Below are positions 34,033 to 42,893 of a DNA stretch of 62,551 nt, one piece after another. The DNA is taken from NCBI GenBank assembly GCA_018238625.1, contig JABCSY010000010.1, positions 1 to 62,551 on the forward strand, written 5' to 3'. The stretch's first letter is position 1; each line of letters starts with the position of its first letter. The notes under the pieces are model-generated. The model made no database searches. It worked only from the letters and a program-made list of their open reading frames with translations, and had not been told where the DNA came from. This stretch comes from Promethearchaeota archaeon (lineage in GTDB: Archaea > Asgardarchaeota > Lokiarchaeia > Sigyniarchaeales > SOKP01). The position numbers and the translations under genes were made by a program.

Positions 34033-35556
34033 ATGTCTAAATTTGGGGTTACTCCAAAAGTGAAAGAGCGAGTTATTTCTGAGACAAAAAAAATCGAACA
34101 GAACGATCTGCGTATTCTCTATTTATTAAGGAATTTAGGTCCTTTACGCTTTACAACTCTTATAGATTTTTCTGGTTTGAGTCGATCTACCGTCTCGAAA
34201 TATATCAAATTCCACATGTCTAAAAATAATATTGAAAAAAAGATATTTAGAAATTCTGTTAAAAATATTCAAGAACAGCGCTATTTTATAACTGATTTGG
34301 GTATTGAAAAGCTTGGCGAAGATTACCAAGGTTTTAACGAATCGATTTATTTTAGTGAAATTAATGATCTTATCTCTAACCTTTCTGAATTAAAAACATT
34401 TTACAAAGAAATTAGTGTTGCGGATTCTATAATAACAGATATAACTCGGAACATTATTAACATGGGTGAAAATTATTTTCTTATAGAACAAAATCGCGAT
34501 TTATATCTTACATTGTTCTACCTGTATAATAATTCTGTTCTAACAAGAGATTTTAAATTTGAAATTACAGAGTTCTGTAAACACTATAATGTAAAGAAAT
34601 TAAGAATAGATTTTTATGTAGATCGCCTTTTATCCAGCGATTTAGGATTATATATGTTTAGTCGGGGTGAGGATAAATTCTTCTTTCACAGAGAAGATGT
34701 ACTCGGTGTTACTACTATTCGATTAATTAAAGATTATTTGGTAAATGAAATAGTTAAATTAAGTATCTCTGAAGAAAAAATGATCTCTGATTTAGATTTA
34801 GATAATTTAGCTGAAGAAATAACAGAGAAATTACTTGAAATGGAATTGATTTGGGATAAAAATGTTACAACTATTCGAATGATTAAAGATAATTTGATAA
34901 ACGAGATAGCTGAGTTAGGTATATCTGAAGAAAAAATAATCTCTGATCTAGATAAACTAGCTGAAGAAATAACAGAGAAATTACTTGAAATGGAATTACT
35001 TTTGGATAACAATGAACCTCAGGAGATTAGTGGAATAAAAGAGCCATTTGAAATGCTAATTGAGAAAATGATAATTAAATATGCTCTAGAGATGGGTATT
35101 CCAAAGACATCCTTGATGGATATTGCGTTACAGTCCAAAAAAATGTTAAAAGCAGAAGGAGGAAAAAACTCTTTATATAATATAATAAACAACTCTGAGC
35201 GGTATGAAGATTTGAATCTAGTTTCAATCTCAGAATCAGAGGAAACCGAATTATTTCAAAGTTTAAAGTTATTGCGGGGATTTTGCCCTAAATGTGGTAA
35301 AACAGTGTTAAAAAATGATTTATCTAATATTTGTATTAGGTGTGGACGAAAGTTCGAGAATAAAGAATTACTAAAGATTAAGGAAGCAAGTGATATTGAG
35401 GTAGTGAGTGATTTAAGTGTAGCCTATAAAATTACTTCTATTGAAGAAGAAAAAGAAATTGAATGTCCTAATCCAAGTTGTAATTATTACGTAAAAACAA
35501 GTTGGATTGAGTGTCCGCATTGCTCTACTCCTTTAAGAAAGGGAACTCAAGTGTAA
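34033..35556 (+). CDS. Winged-helix protein with two C-terminal zinc ribbons
   Basis: The 507 residues have an N-terminal winged helix (residues 18-95: NDLRILYLLRNLGPLRF, FSGLSRSTVSKYIKF). A helical middle follows with a perfect-looking 50-52-residue tandem duplication. Zinc motifs come at about 417-440 (CPKCGK, then CIRCGR) and 475-500 (CPNPSCNYYV, then CPHCSTPL). The layout suggests a DNA- or RNA-binding regulator specific to this lineage. I recognise no characterised homologue. It is monocistronic, with TATA-like sequence in the 216-base gap before it. Confidence 0.68.
   Translation: MSKFGVTPKVKERVISETKKIEQNDLRILYLLRNLGPLRFTTLIDFSGLSRSTVSKYIKFHMSKNNIEKKIFRNSVKNIQEQRYFITDLGIEKLGEDYQGFNESIYFSEINDLISNLSELKTFYKEISVADSIITDITRNIINMGENYFLIEQNRDLYLTLFYLYNNSVLTRDFKFEITEFCKHYNVKKLRIDFYVDRLLSSDLGLYMFSRGEDKFFFHREDVLGVTTIRLIKDYLVNEIVKLSISEEKMISDLDLDNLAEEITEKLLEMELIWDKNVTTIRMIKDNLINEIAELGISEEKIISDLDKLAEEITEKLLEMELLLDNNEPQEISGIKEPFEMLIEKMIIKYALEMGIPKTSLMDIALQSKKMLKAEGGKNSLYNIINNSERYEDLNLVSISESEETELFQSLKLLRGFCPKCGKTVLKNDLSNICIRCGRKFENKELLKIKEASDIEVVSDLSVAYKITSIEEEKEIECPNPSCNYYVKTSWIECPHCSTPLRKGTQV
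34708..35013 (+). repeat. In-gene tandem duplication (156 and 150 bases)
   Basis: Unit one is 34708-34863 and unit two 34864-35013. Both encode T-T-I-R-x-I-K-D helices ending LAEEITEKLLEMEL. Unit two lacks two codons (Asp-Leu). The high DNA identity marks a recent duplication within the coding frame. Confidence 0.85.
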
Positions 35557-35737
35557 CAAATACATTAATAATAATCTATTTTTTTTTCAGACCGTCTCCA
35601 TTTAAAAATAAAAAAAACTGAGTTTTTAATAACTGACTTTTATAGCAGTTAGATAAAAAATCCATCATTTTAATTACCCTATAATTGACCCAATAAAACC
35701 GTCCATTCAATTTCAATATAAACAACTCCAGATTATT

Positions 35738-37210
35738 ATGTTAGACTATTCTACAACTAAAGATTTTAAAATTAACGATTTTTTAACAATAAAGTTCGAA
35801 GCTGGAAGGACAGTCATTTATGTTAAAAATCGCCCTTTTAGGCAATGTATGTATTTACTATTAGATCTTTCCATTGATCGCGTTGAAAAGTACGACGAAA
35901 TCCGATCAATTGACGAAGCAGCTGTGAAATTAAGTCGTAAAATGGAGCGAAATCATAGGTTAGTCCCTCCTGAAACAGAATTTTGGGGACATTGCTCTAA
36001 TCTTCAAGCTTGGTTTGATAATGATTACGATACTCGAATTCTTCATCGTAATTTAGCATTTCCTTTATTGAAAGCTCTATGTGACGCTGGTGATCTGATA
36101 GCCAGAAGGAAGTTTAAAGAAGAAATCGCTATGAGGTATGCTACTGGGCATCCAACTGTAGTTAGGTTTCTAACTCAAAACGGTTATTTACATTATTTAA
36201 CTGAAGATGAATTTGAAAGCATCCTAGTTGATATCGATTTCCCCAGTATTCAAGAATTCTCAAGAAAAATTACAACACGGTTAAAAACACTTCACGATCC
36301 AGAATCTGAGAAAGAAATCAAATTACAGGTTTCTAAGTTTATGCGTACTTTTCGGCTCTCCTTCAAGTATTTACTTTTAATTAAATCAATAGAAAACATT
36401 CCTAATGACTTAAAACAGCCTTTCGTTGAAATTGTATGTAAACAATTTAAAAACAATCGAAGTTTTCCTATCCTTAAATTTCTGAACAAGGCTTTAGTAA
36501 ATTATGAGAATTTAGATTTTAAATTGCTTACATATAAAGACAAATTAATTGGAATTCTGCAAGCTAATTTCCTAAATCTCCGCAATAAAATGATTGAAGA
36601 TATCGTAGATATTAAAGGTTTAGAGGAAATCGAAGCAAAAATAGAACATATAGATCTAAGTAATAATCGAATTACTGAAATAAAAGGTTTAAATCACTTA
36701 AAGAATTTGAAAAGGCTGACCTTAAAAAATAACTATATTGAGAAAATTGAAGGAATTGAAGAACTTAAAAACTTAGAGTCGCTTGATCTGTCAGGAAATA
36801 TTAATATTAAAGAAATTCCAGAATGTTTGAATGAATTACCCCACTTAAAAATAGTTAAATTAACAGGTTGTAGGATTGGAGCTATTTCAGATTCAATTTT
36901 GAAATATTTTTGGATGGGGCAGAATTTCAGGTATTACACCGATTATACAGACGAAGAAGTTCAATATTACGAAAAAAACTACTCCTCAAGGGCGAGAGCT
37001 AACAATAGATTATACAAACATTTTGTCAAATGGCTGTTAAATGTGAGATCACAGATGGCTAATTTTACTTTTGATTTCATAGATATCAAAAAGTATGAGC
37101 AAAAAAACTCTAAAATTGCAGTAAGGGCTGGTAATCCTACCAGAAGCTTCTTAAAGTATCTTGATGATAAAAAACAATTACGGATAACAAAATTTTTAGG
37201 AATAGCCTAA
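35738..37210 (+). CDS. Leucine-rich-repeat protein
   Basis: The 490 residues have about 280 residues of helical, unrecognised sequence, then a leucine-rich-repeat block at roughly 305-390. The repeats read IDLSNNRITEIKGLNHLKNL, LTLKNNYIEKIEGIEELKNL and LDLSGNINIKEIPECLNELP, matching the SDS22/plant-type 22-23-residue repeat (LxLxxNxI). A basic C-terminus follows. Intracellular protein-protein binding is the expected job; there is no signal peptide. Such LRR proteins are frequent in Asgard genomes. It lies 181 bases after the winged-helix gene, with no sign of coupling. Confidence 0.8.
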   Translation: MLDYSTTKDFKINDFLTIKFEAGRTVIYVKNRPFRQCMYLLLDLSIDRVEKYDEIRSIDEAAVKLSRKMERNHRLVPPETEFWGHCSNLQAWFDNDYDTRILHRNLAFPLLKALCDAGDLIARRKFKEEIAMRYATGHPTVVRFLTQNGYLHYLTEDEFESILVDIDFPSIQEFSRKITTRLKTLHDPESEKEIKLQVSKFMRTFRLSFKYLLLIKSIENIPNDLKQPFVEIVCKQFKNNRSFPILKFLNKALVNYENLDFKLLTYKDKLIGILQANFLNLRNKMIEDIVDIKGLEEIEAKIEHIDLSNNRITEIKGLNHLKNLKRLTLKNNYIEKIEGIEELKNLESLDLSGNINIKEIPECLNELPHLKIVKLTGCRIGAISDSILKYFWMGQNFRYYTDYTDEEVQYYEKNYSSRARANNRLYKHFVKWLLNVRSQMANFTFDFIDIKKYEQKNSKIAVRAGNPTRSFLKYLDDKKQLRITKFLGIA

Positions 37211-37270
37211 CATGATCAGAAATAAACGAAAATTACATTATTCAATTAAAAAAATCTTCTTCTTTTAGAT

Positions 37271-38212
37271 TTAAGAAAAATGCAGCATTTTCTCAATTGG
37301 AGTTAAAGCTCGTTTAGCAATTTCAGATGGAACTTTTACTTCAAATGTCGGATCATCTAAGTGTTCGAGAACATATTTTGTTAATTCAATTGTATTTTTC
37401 TTCATATTATAACAGATCATCTTGTCTTTTGCGAGATAAAACCTTTTATTTGGAAAGTCTTGAGCCATTCTTTCTAACAATCCTAACTCCGTTCCGATAA
37501 TAAATTGAGCTTCTTCTGAAGGACTATTTTTAACCCTATTATACATTTGACCCGTTGACCCTATAAAATCAGCTAGGTGACGAACCTCCCTTTCGCATTC
37601 CGGGTGCACAAGAAGTTTAGCGTTGGAATGTTCTTGCCTTATTTTTTTAATATCTTCAACAGTTAATAGGGTATGAACGTAGCAATGACCTTGAGGGGGA
37701 CAAGTAATGCATTTTATTTTCGATTTTTCTTCGACGTAATCCGCTAAATTTGCATCTGGTCCAAACAAAACTGCGTTTGTATTAAACTCTTTACTAATCT
37801 TTTCTACGACTTTAACTGCGTTTGCGGACGTACAACAAATATCGGATTCTGCCTTAACTGCAGCTGTACTATTTACGTAAGTTACAAATGGAAGTCCTGG
37901 ATTTTCCAATCTATATTTTTTAACCATATCTTCGTCCAAAAAAGCAGCCATGGGACAACAAGCCTCTGAACTAGGTAATAAAACGCGCTTATCTTGGTTT
38001 AAAATCGACGCTGTTTCCGCCATAAAATCAACGCCTGCAAAAATAATATACTCTGCGTTAACTTCTTTTGCGAGTCTAGATAACATAAGTGAGCCACCTA
38101 GATGATCTGCTACTTCCTGAATTTCTATAGGCTGATAATAATGAGCAAGTAAAATTACGTCGTTTTTTTTTTTTAATTGTAAAATGTCTTCTTGGATTTG
38201 TTTTAGAGTCAT
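37271..38212 (-). CDS. nadA: Quinolinate synthase NadA
   Basis: The 313 residues are the usual NadA length. Motifs are LAHYYQPIEIQEVADHLGGS near the N-terminus, PSSEACCPMA with the first cluster cysteine, SDICCTSANA with the second, and the HPECEREVR segment. The 4Fe-4S cluster binds three cysteines in this family. It condenses iminoaspartate with dihydroxyacetone phosphate to quinolinate for NAD synthesis. No nadB/aspartate dehydrogenase or nadC is adjacent. The enzyme is oxygen sensitive, in line with an anaerobe. Confidence 0.93.
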   Translation of the reverse strand: MTLKQIQEDILQLKKKNDVILLAHYYQPIEIQEVADHLGGSLMLSRLAKEVNAEYIIFAGVDFMAETASILNQDKRVLLPSSEACCPMAAFLDEDMVKKYRLENPGLPFVTYVNSTAAVKAESDICCTSANAVKVVEKISKEFNTNAVLFGPDANLADYVEEKSKIKCITCPPQGHCYVHTLLTVEDIKKIRQEHSNAKLLVHPECEREVRHLADFIGSTGQMYNRVKNSPSEEAQFIIGTELGLLERMAQDFPNKRFYLAKDKMICYNMKKNTIELTKYVLEHLDDPTFEVKVPSEIAKRALTPIEKMLHFS

Positions 38213-38311
38213 CTTTTTTCTTCGATATTTTCTATTAAACTAAAGTAATTTTTTTACCTAACACAAAATTAAAATATTTAATATAATTTAATTGAATTTA
38301 TAATATTTTTA

Positions 38312-40003
38312 ATGTTGAAAAATATGAGTGAAATTCTACAATTTATCTATAAAGAAGAGTTTTGGTTCATTAGTGCGTTTATAAATACTACTAAAATTAA
38401 TACTGAATTAAAAAGTAAAGAAATTGAGAATCTTATTAAAAACAAATTCCAAAACTTAAAGGACGAGGATATATATCGCAAAGATCTTAAAAAGGATATC
38501 TTGGAACTAGTAAAGCATATTTCGATTACTTGTAATTGGGTCATGTGCTTATCTAATTTTCCCTATAAGGACGAAAATTCTGAAAGAGAGTATAATACAT
38601 TAGGATATTTCCAATTTGAAGTAGAATATTATAAAGATAATCCTTCTAAAAAAGAATCTGTAAGACCAATGCTAATTCAGCAAGTACCTTTTATTCTTTT
38701 AAAAGTCTTAAAAGAATTTACTAATAAAGCTGAGAACACGGGACTTCATTTTGATACAGAAAGCCCTATTTATATCTTTGTTACTTCCAATAAAACTGAA
38801 CCCAGCGATATAATTTGGAACCCTGAAAATATTGAGAAACATAAGAAGGTAATAGGGTATTGGACAGAGATATATTCGGGGCAGTGGGAAGATTATTCGG
38901 ATACTTTATTTAATAAACGAATCCAAAATAATTTATCTAACAGGCTCTCAGAGCTACATTTTATACGAAGGAACTCTGGATTTGTTTATATGGCTGAAGA
39001 AAATTACGAAAAATTCTTTGAATCCTATATGAAAGAATTTGTACTTGCTCCTATTCCAAAAATGAGAGCAATATTATTTTCGCTACGCTCGATAAATGAA
39101 TCGCTAGATATATTGTTTTTGAAAACACAAACGCAAGCATTTCAAGATATAAGCACAATAGCGAAAAAGATTAGGTTATTAAGAACACAGAGGGGTATGA
39201 TTCAAACGACTTTAAGCGCAATATATAACGAATTAGATTACAATAGAAGACAACACTATACCAGCGTGCTGAAACATCTGCTAAATGAATTCGAAGTAAC
39301 TAATATTGTTAATCGCATAAATGTAAAATTTAATTCAATATACGATGTAATGGAAGATTCACATCGTAAAAAAAGCGAGGAAAATCAAGAAAGAGCTGAG
39401 AAAGGTCTTAATCTATTAAACCTACTTTTTGGGGCGGGAATTTTAGCTGACCTAGCCGGTGTCGTAATGATATGGTTAAATCTACAAGAAGGGACTCTTA
39501 GCATTTCCGTGTTAAATGGGTCTATTGCTGTGATTATAACAGGGATATTACTTGCTACAATTGGCTATTATTTGTATATAAGATTACAAACAGAAAAATC
39601 AGAAGTTGGGAAAACTGTTGATGCTGTAATAGAAGATCGAGAAGGAAATGTTATCCTAATTAAGAGAAAGTATCCACCGTTCAAGAATTTTTATGCACTC
39701 CCTGGGGGATTTATAGAAAAAGGAGAAAAACCAATTGATGCCTTGGTAAGGGAAGTTAAGGAAGAGACTAATCTAAAAGTAGAAGTTAAGTCTAAAATTG
39801 GTATTTATACTGAAAAAGGAAGGGATCCAAGAGGAAACATTCATTCAATAGCTTATAAATGTACTATTCTTGAAGATATCTCCGAATTGAGAAGTGGAGA
39901 CGACTCTAAAAAAGTTGAGATAATACCCAAAGAAAAATTGAAAGATATCGATTTAGCTTTCGATCATAAAAAAATTCTTGAAGATGCAAATTTTTTCAAA
40001 TAA
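38312..40003 (+). CDS. Membrane-anchored Nudix hydrolase
   Basis: The 563 residues have an N-terminal cytoplasmic part of about 375 residues (unrecognised; helical, with a coiled coil near 270-360). Two membrane helices follow at about 370-390 and 395-425 in a hairpin (LFGAGILADLAGVVMIWL; VIITGILLATIGYYLYIRL). A Nudix domain begins near 435 (VDAVIEDREGNVILIKRKY). The Nudix box lies at 465-487 with GGFIEKGE and REVKEETNL, all catalytic acids present. The helical part resembles the stalk of CorA-like proteins. Nucleotide-sugar or ADP-ribose hydrolysis at the membrane is inferred. Confidence 0.8.
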   Translation: MLKNMSEILQFIYKEEFWFISAFINTTKINTELKSKEIENLIKNKFQNLKDEDIYRKDLKKDILELVKHISITCNWVMCLSNFPYKDENSEREYNTLGYFQFEVEYYKDNPSKKESVRPMLIQQVPFILLKVLKEFTNKAENTGLHFDTESPIYIFVTSNKTEPSDIIWNPENIEKHKKVIGYWTEIYSGQWEDYSDTLFNKRIQNNLSNRLSELHFIRRNSGFVYMAEENYEKFFESYMKEFVLAPIPKMRAILFSLRSINESLDILFLKTQTQAFQDISTIAKKIRLLRTQRGMIQTTLSAIYNELDYNRRQHYTSVLKHLLNEFEVTNIVNRINVKFNSIYDVMEDSHRKKSEENQERAEKGLNLLNLLFGAGILADLAGVVMIWLNLQEGTLSISVLNGSIAVIITGILLATIGYYLYIRLQTEKSEVGKTVDAVIEDREGNVILIKRKYPPFKNFYALPGGFIEKGEKPIDALVREVKEETNLKVEVKSKIGIYTEKGRDPRGNIHSIAYKCTILEDISELRSGDDSKKVEIIPKEKLKDIDLAFDHKKILEDANFFK

Positions 40004-40093
40004 ATTATTATTTTTTTATTTTTAATTACAATAAGCTTATTATTATCGCTTTAATTCTACATTTTCAAAAAGCAATATTATTGTGAAGAGATA

Positions 40094-40627
40094 ATGCCAT
40101 TAATTATACCAAGCCCTGGAACGGGAATAGTACCCCAAATTCACGAATCAGTATTCATAGCACCAACTGCAGTCATTATTGGAGATGTTACGATTGGTGA
40201 AGGCAGTAATATCTGGTTTGGAGCGGTCCTCCGCGGAGATTGGGGTACAATTATTATTGGAAAAAACACAAGTATTCAAGAAAATGTTACTATTCACAAC
40301 GAAGTAGAATCCATTGTAGAAATCGGCGATAATTGTATAATTGGCCATCACGCTATGGTGCATGGACCTTGCACAATTGGGAACGGTTGTTTGGTTGGAA
40401 TAGGCTCTAATGTGCTACATCGATCTAAAATGGGGGACGGCTCGATCGTAGGCGCGGGAGCTGTTTTAATTGGTAAGGAAATCCCCCCAAGAACCTTAGC
40501 TGTTGGAGTTCCCGCAAAAATTAAGAAACAGCTAAAACAAACTGGCAAAATGGAAGGGGTAAAAGCTGCTGGCGTCTATGTCGAGAATGGTAAATTGTTT
40601 AAAGAATTTTTTAAAAAGAATTCTTAA
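40094..40627 (+). CDS. Gamma-carbonic-anhydrase-like hexapeptide protein
   Basis: The 177 residues form a left-handed beta helix of the YrdA/PaaY/CaiE group: repeats such as SVFIAPTAVIIGDVTIGEG, GAVLRGDWG, and metal His residues in NVTIHNE and IGHHAMVHG. Trimers bind zinc or iron. Some members hydrate CO2, others act on CoA thioesters or have no known activity. It stands alone, about 90 bases after the Nudix gene. Carbonic anhydrase activity is not proven by sequence. Confidence 0.85.
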   Translation: MPLIIPSPGTGIVPQIHESVFIAPTAVIIGDVTIGEGSNIWFGAVLRGDWGTIIIGKNTSIQENVTIHNEVESIVEIGDNCIIGHHAMVHGPCTIGNGCLVGIGSNVLHRSKMGDGSIVGAGAVLIGKEIPPRTLAVGVPAKIKKQLKQTGKMEGVKAAGVYVENGKLFKEFFKKNS

Positions 40628-40829
40628 TAAATTAAACTCTAAAACTTTTTCTTTTTACTAAATTCCTTTAGATTATTTTTCTTTTGGTGTCTAATCCTAC
40701 CTTGATATTATATTATTTTAATATTCTTTAGAATTAAAAATAGACTAGCTCTATAAAATATTTATATACTTAAAAGAACTAAGATTAAATATAGAAATCT
40801 TTAAACAAAAAAAAATGAGTATGATTTAA

Positions 40830-41351
40830 ATGAACTTTTTAAAAACTTTTTTAATTTCTCTAGCAATTTATTTGGGATTGAATACAGTCTTTACGCTAGT
40901 TGCGGTGTTTACAGTCGTTGGTTTCCCTACAACTGATATTATTTTAATTATAACAATGATTTTTGCGCCAATCTTTACATTCCCTGGAGCTGCTTGGTCC
41001 ACTGAAGGGATCATACCACTATTAACGTCTACTGACTTTCTCACAGATTTTATGCTATTTCTAGGTTTAGTAATCCCTCCATTAGTTACAGTAATCGTTG
41101 CTTCATTCTTAGGGGATAATAACAAAACAGTTTTTGGAGCTTGGCTCTTAACTGCCTTAATAACCTGTGTTGTATATTCTATACTTCTAGGGATAGGTCA
41201 ATTGTCGTCTGCTTATCTAGCGATTGATTGGTTTGGTAAAGTAGCGTCTTACGGCGAATTAGGTACGATTTTGGTTGTTTTTACAGCTGGAATTGCTAAT
41301 GGTTTGTTCTACGGTTGTGTAGCCTACATAATCACTAAAGAAGGTCTTTAG
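40830..41351 (+). CDS. Multi-pass membrane protein, 173 residues
   Basis: I do not recognise the family. Four to five hydrophobic helices can be seen (about 5-30, 30-52, 65-90, 100-122, 145-170) separated by short loops. There are few charged residues, and a GDNNK loop follows helix three. The ATG at 40830 is preceded by AT-rich DNA with TATA-like stretches and no Shine-Dalgarno site, suggesting a leaderless transcript. It converges with the E1-like gene. Confidence 0.65.
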   Translation: MNFLKTFLISLAIYLGLNTVFTLVAVFTVVGFPTTDIILIITMIFAPIFTFPGAAWSTEGIIPLLTSTDFLTDFMLFLGLVIPPLVTVIVASFLGDNNKTVFGAWLLTALITCVVYSILLGIGQLSSAYLAIDWFGKVASYGELGTILVVFTAGIANGLFYGCVAYIITKEGL

Positions 41352-41402
41352 ACTTATATTAAAAATTAAAATCTATTTTTTTCTCTTTTTATTTTTTTGA
41401 AC

Positions 41403-42146
41403 CTATTTTGAGCACATACAATTTTCGCTTTTGACGATATCTATTGTGTTAAACATTAAATCTAAAAGATTAACTATAAGGAGCTTATTTTCTAAATTAG
41501 GTAGCCCTAAAGTAGTTTTAATTACCTCCAAAGCCTCTAAAGTGCCTAGAATACCAGGTGTAACGCCAATCACCGGTAAAGGTCCTTCTGAAGGATCAAG
41601 AGTCTCCGGTTGATTGAAAACGCATTCGTAACAAGCAGTTTTTTTAGGGTTTATCGTAATTATTTGCCCGAAAAAATCTTTAATTCCGGCAATTACGGCT
41701 TTAATGCCATAATTCACCGCTACTTCGTTTACAAGAAATTTAGTTTTAAAATTATCGGAGCAATCAACGATAAAATCTTTGTCTTTAACATACTTTTTAA
41801 TAGAATTTTCATCTACATAATCGTTAAATACTTTTATTTCTACTTCAGAATTAAGATTAGATAACATCTCTTTTGCAGCATGCACTTTTCCCTTTCCAAC
41901 TTGAGCTTCGTTGTAAAGTATTTGTCGTTGAAGATTGGAAATTGATAAAATGTCGTTGTCAATGATAGTTAATTCTTTTATTCCAGCAGCAACAATATAA
42001 AGAGCAAAAGGAGAACCTAAACCTCCCGCACCGATTTGCAATACTCTAACTTTCGATAATTTTTCTTGTCCAGCCTCTCCAATAGAAGGGGATAATATCT
42101 GCCTTGAATATCTCTTTTTTTGACTTTCAGTAAGAATTTTTTTCAC
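41403..42146 (-). CDS. E1-like adenylyltransferase (ThiF/MoeB/HesA)
   Basis: The 247 residues follow the MoeB/ThiF layout: RYSRQILSPSIGEAGQEKL, nucleotide loop QIGAGGLGSP, IIDNDILSISNLQRQ with the Arg finger, DCSDNF, and zinc-type cysteines CYEC and CMC at the end. The stretch where E1 proteins carry the thioester Cys (before GVTPGILGTLEALE) reads EGPLPVI and has no Cys. It should adenylate a C-terminal Gly-Gly partner such as MoaD/ThiS or the ubiquitin-like protein at 33 kb. Its GTG start overlaps the roadblock stop by four bases, so the two are cotranslated. Confidence 0.88.
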   Translation of the reverse strand: MKKILTESQKKRYSRQILSPSIGEAGQEKLSKVRVLQIGAGGLGSPFALYIVAAGIKELTIIDNDILSISNLQRQILYNEAQVGKGKVHAAKEMLSNLNSEVEIKVFNDYVDENSIKKYVKDKDFIVDCSDNFKTKFLVNEVAVNYGIKAVIAGIKDFFGQIITINPKKTACYECVFNQPETLDPSEGPLPVIGVTPGILGTLEALEVIKTTLGLPNLENKLLIVNLLDLMFNTIDIVKSENCMCSK

Positions 42147-42520
42147 ACCTCTACCTCTACTATATCTTTAATAATTTTAACACATTCCTCAACTTCAATA
42201 AGTAGTAACCCTAAGTCAACGTCTAATTCAAGTACTGCTGCAAAAATTATTTCCGTACTAATTATAAAAACAATTAATTGATAATCGTTAAATTCTACCG
42301 TTAAATTAACGATTTTATCTTGTAGCGTAGTTATCGCTGCTTCCATGGCTCCAAACATGGTTGCAGCCATCGCACCAAATTTGCGCTCTTCAACATATCT
42401 AGGCAACCTGGAGATAATTGTTAAACCGTTTCTATTTACTATAGCAGTACCGATTATTCCGTTTACTAATTCCAATTTATCCAGTTCCTTATTGACGCTT
42501 TCAGTTTTTAACGATTCCAT
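42143..42520 (-). CDS. Roadblock/LC7-domain protein
   Basis: The 125 residues form the roadblock fold: helix LDKLELVNGIIGTAIVNRNGLTIIS, GAMAATMFGAMEAAITTL and strand FNDYQLIVFIISTEIIFAAV. Roadblock proteins dimerise and act as scaffolds or regulators of small GTPases (MglB, Ragulator subunits). Asgard genomes carry many of them. The gene precedes and overlaps the E1-like gene by four bases (GTGA), an unusual partnership suggesting that the two proteins act together. Confidence 0.88.
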   Translation of the reverse strand: MESLKTESVNKELDKLELVNGIIGTAIVNRNGLTIISRLPRYVEERKFGAMAATMFGAMEAAITTLQDKIVNLTVEFNDYQLIVFIISTEIIFAAVLELDVDLGLLLIEVEECVKIIKDIVEVEV

Positions 42521-42893
42521 CTTTTCATTGAGAATGTATATTTTTTAATTCTCTTCATTTTTAATTCTAATAAATTAAAAAAAAACTTAAATGACAAATT
42601 ACACTCACCCGACAAAAATAGACTCGGGCGGAGCTTAAAAGAGTTATATTTATCTTCGTATTTAACTTCTTATATTTAATAATGGACAATTAAAACGCTT
42701 TAGAGCCGATTTTATCTTTGTTATAATCCCTTTGATAGTTTTTATCGCTATTTGTAGCGATGTAGAATTCTTCCTATTTATTTCTGAACTTATAAATTTC
42801 TTTGACAGAATAGGGTAAAATTGAAACATAATAAATAAATAATTAAGCAGATGTATAATTTAATTACAAAATTAAACTTATCAGAAGATTAAG
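42521..42893. other. Intergenic region, about 370 bases
   Basis: This separates the roadblock gene (minus) from the beta-helix gene (plus), so both promoters must lie here. One small inverted repeat, CCCGA at 42608-42612 with TCGGG at 42624-42628, stands out as GC-rich. I see no RNA gene or coding frame above about 15 codons. Confidence 0.4.

Noticed and set aside
42608..42628. CCCGA/TCGGG inverted repeat as a terminator or riboswitch
   Set aside because: The 5-base arms are too short and there is no following T-tract or conserved core; it is noted only as spacer content.
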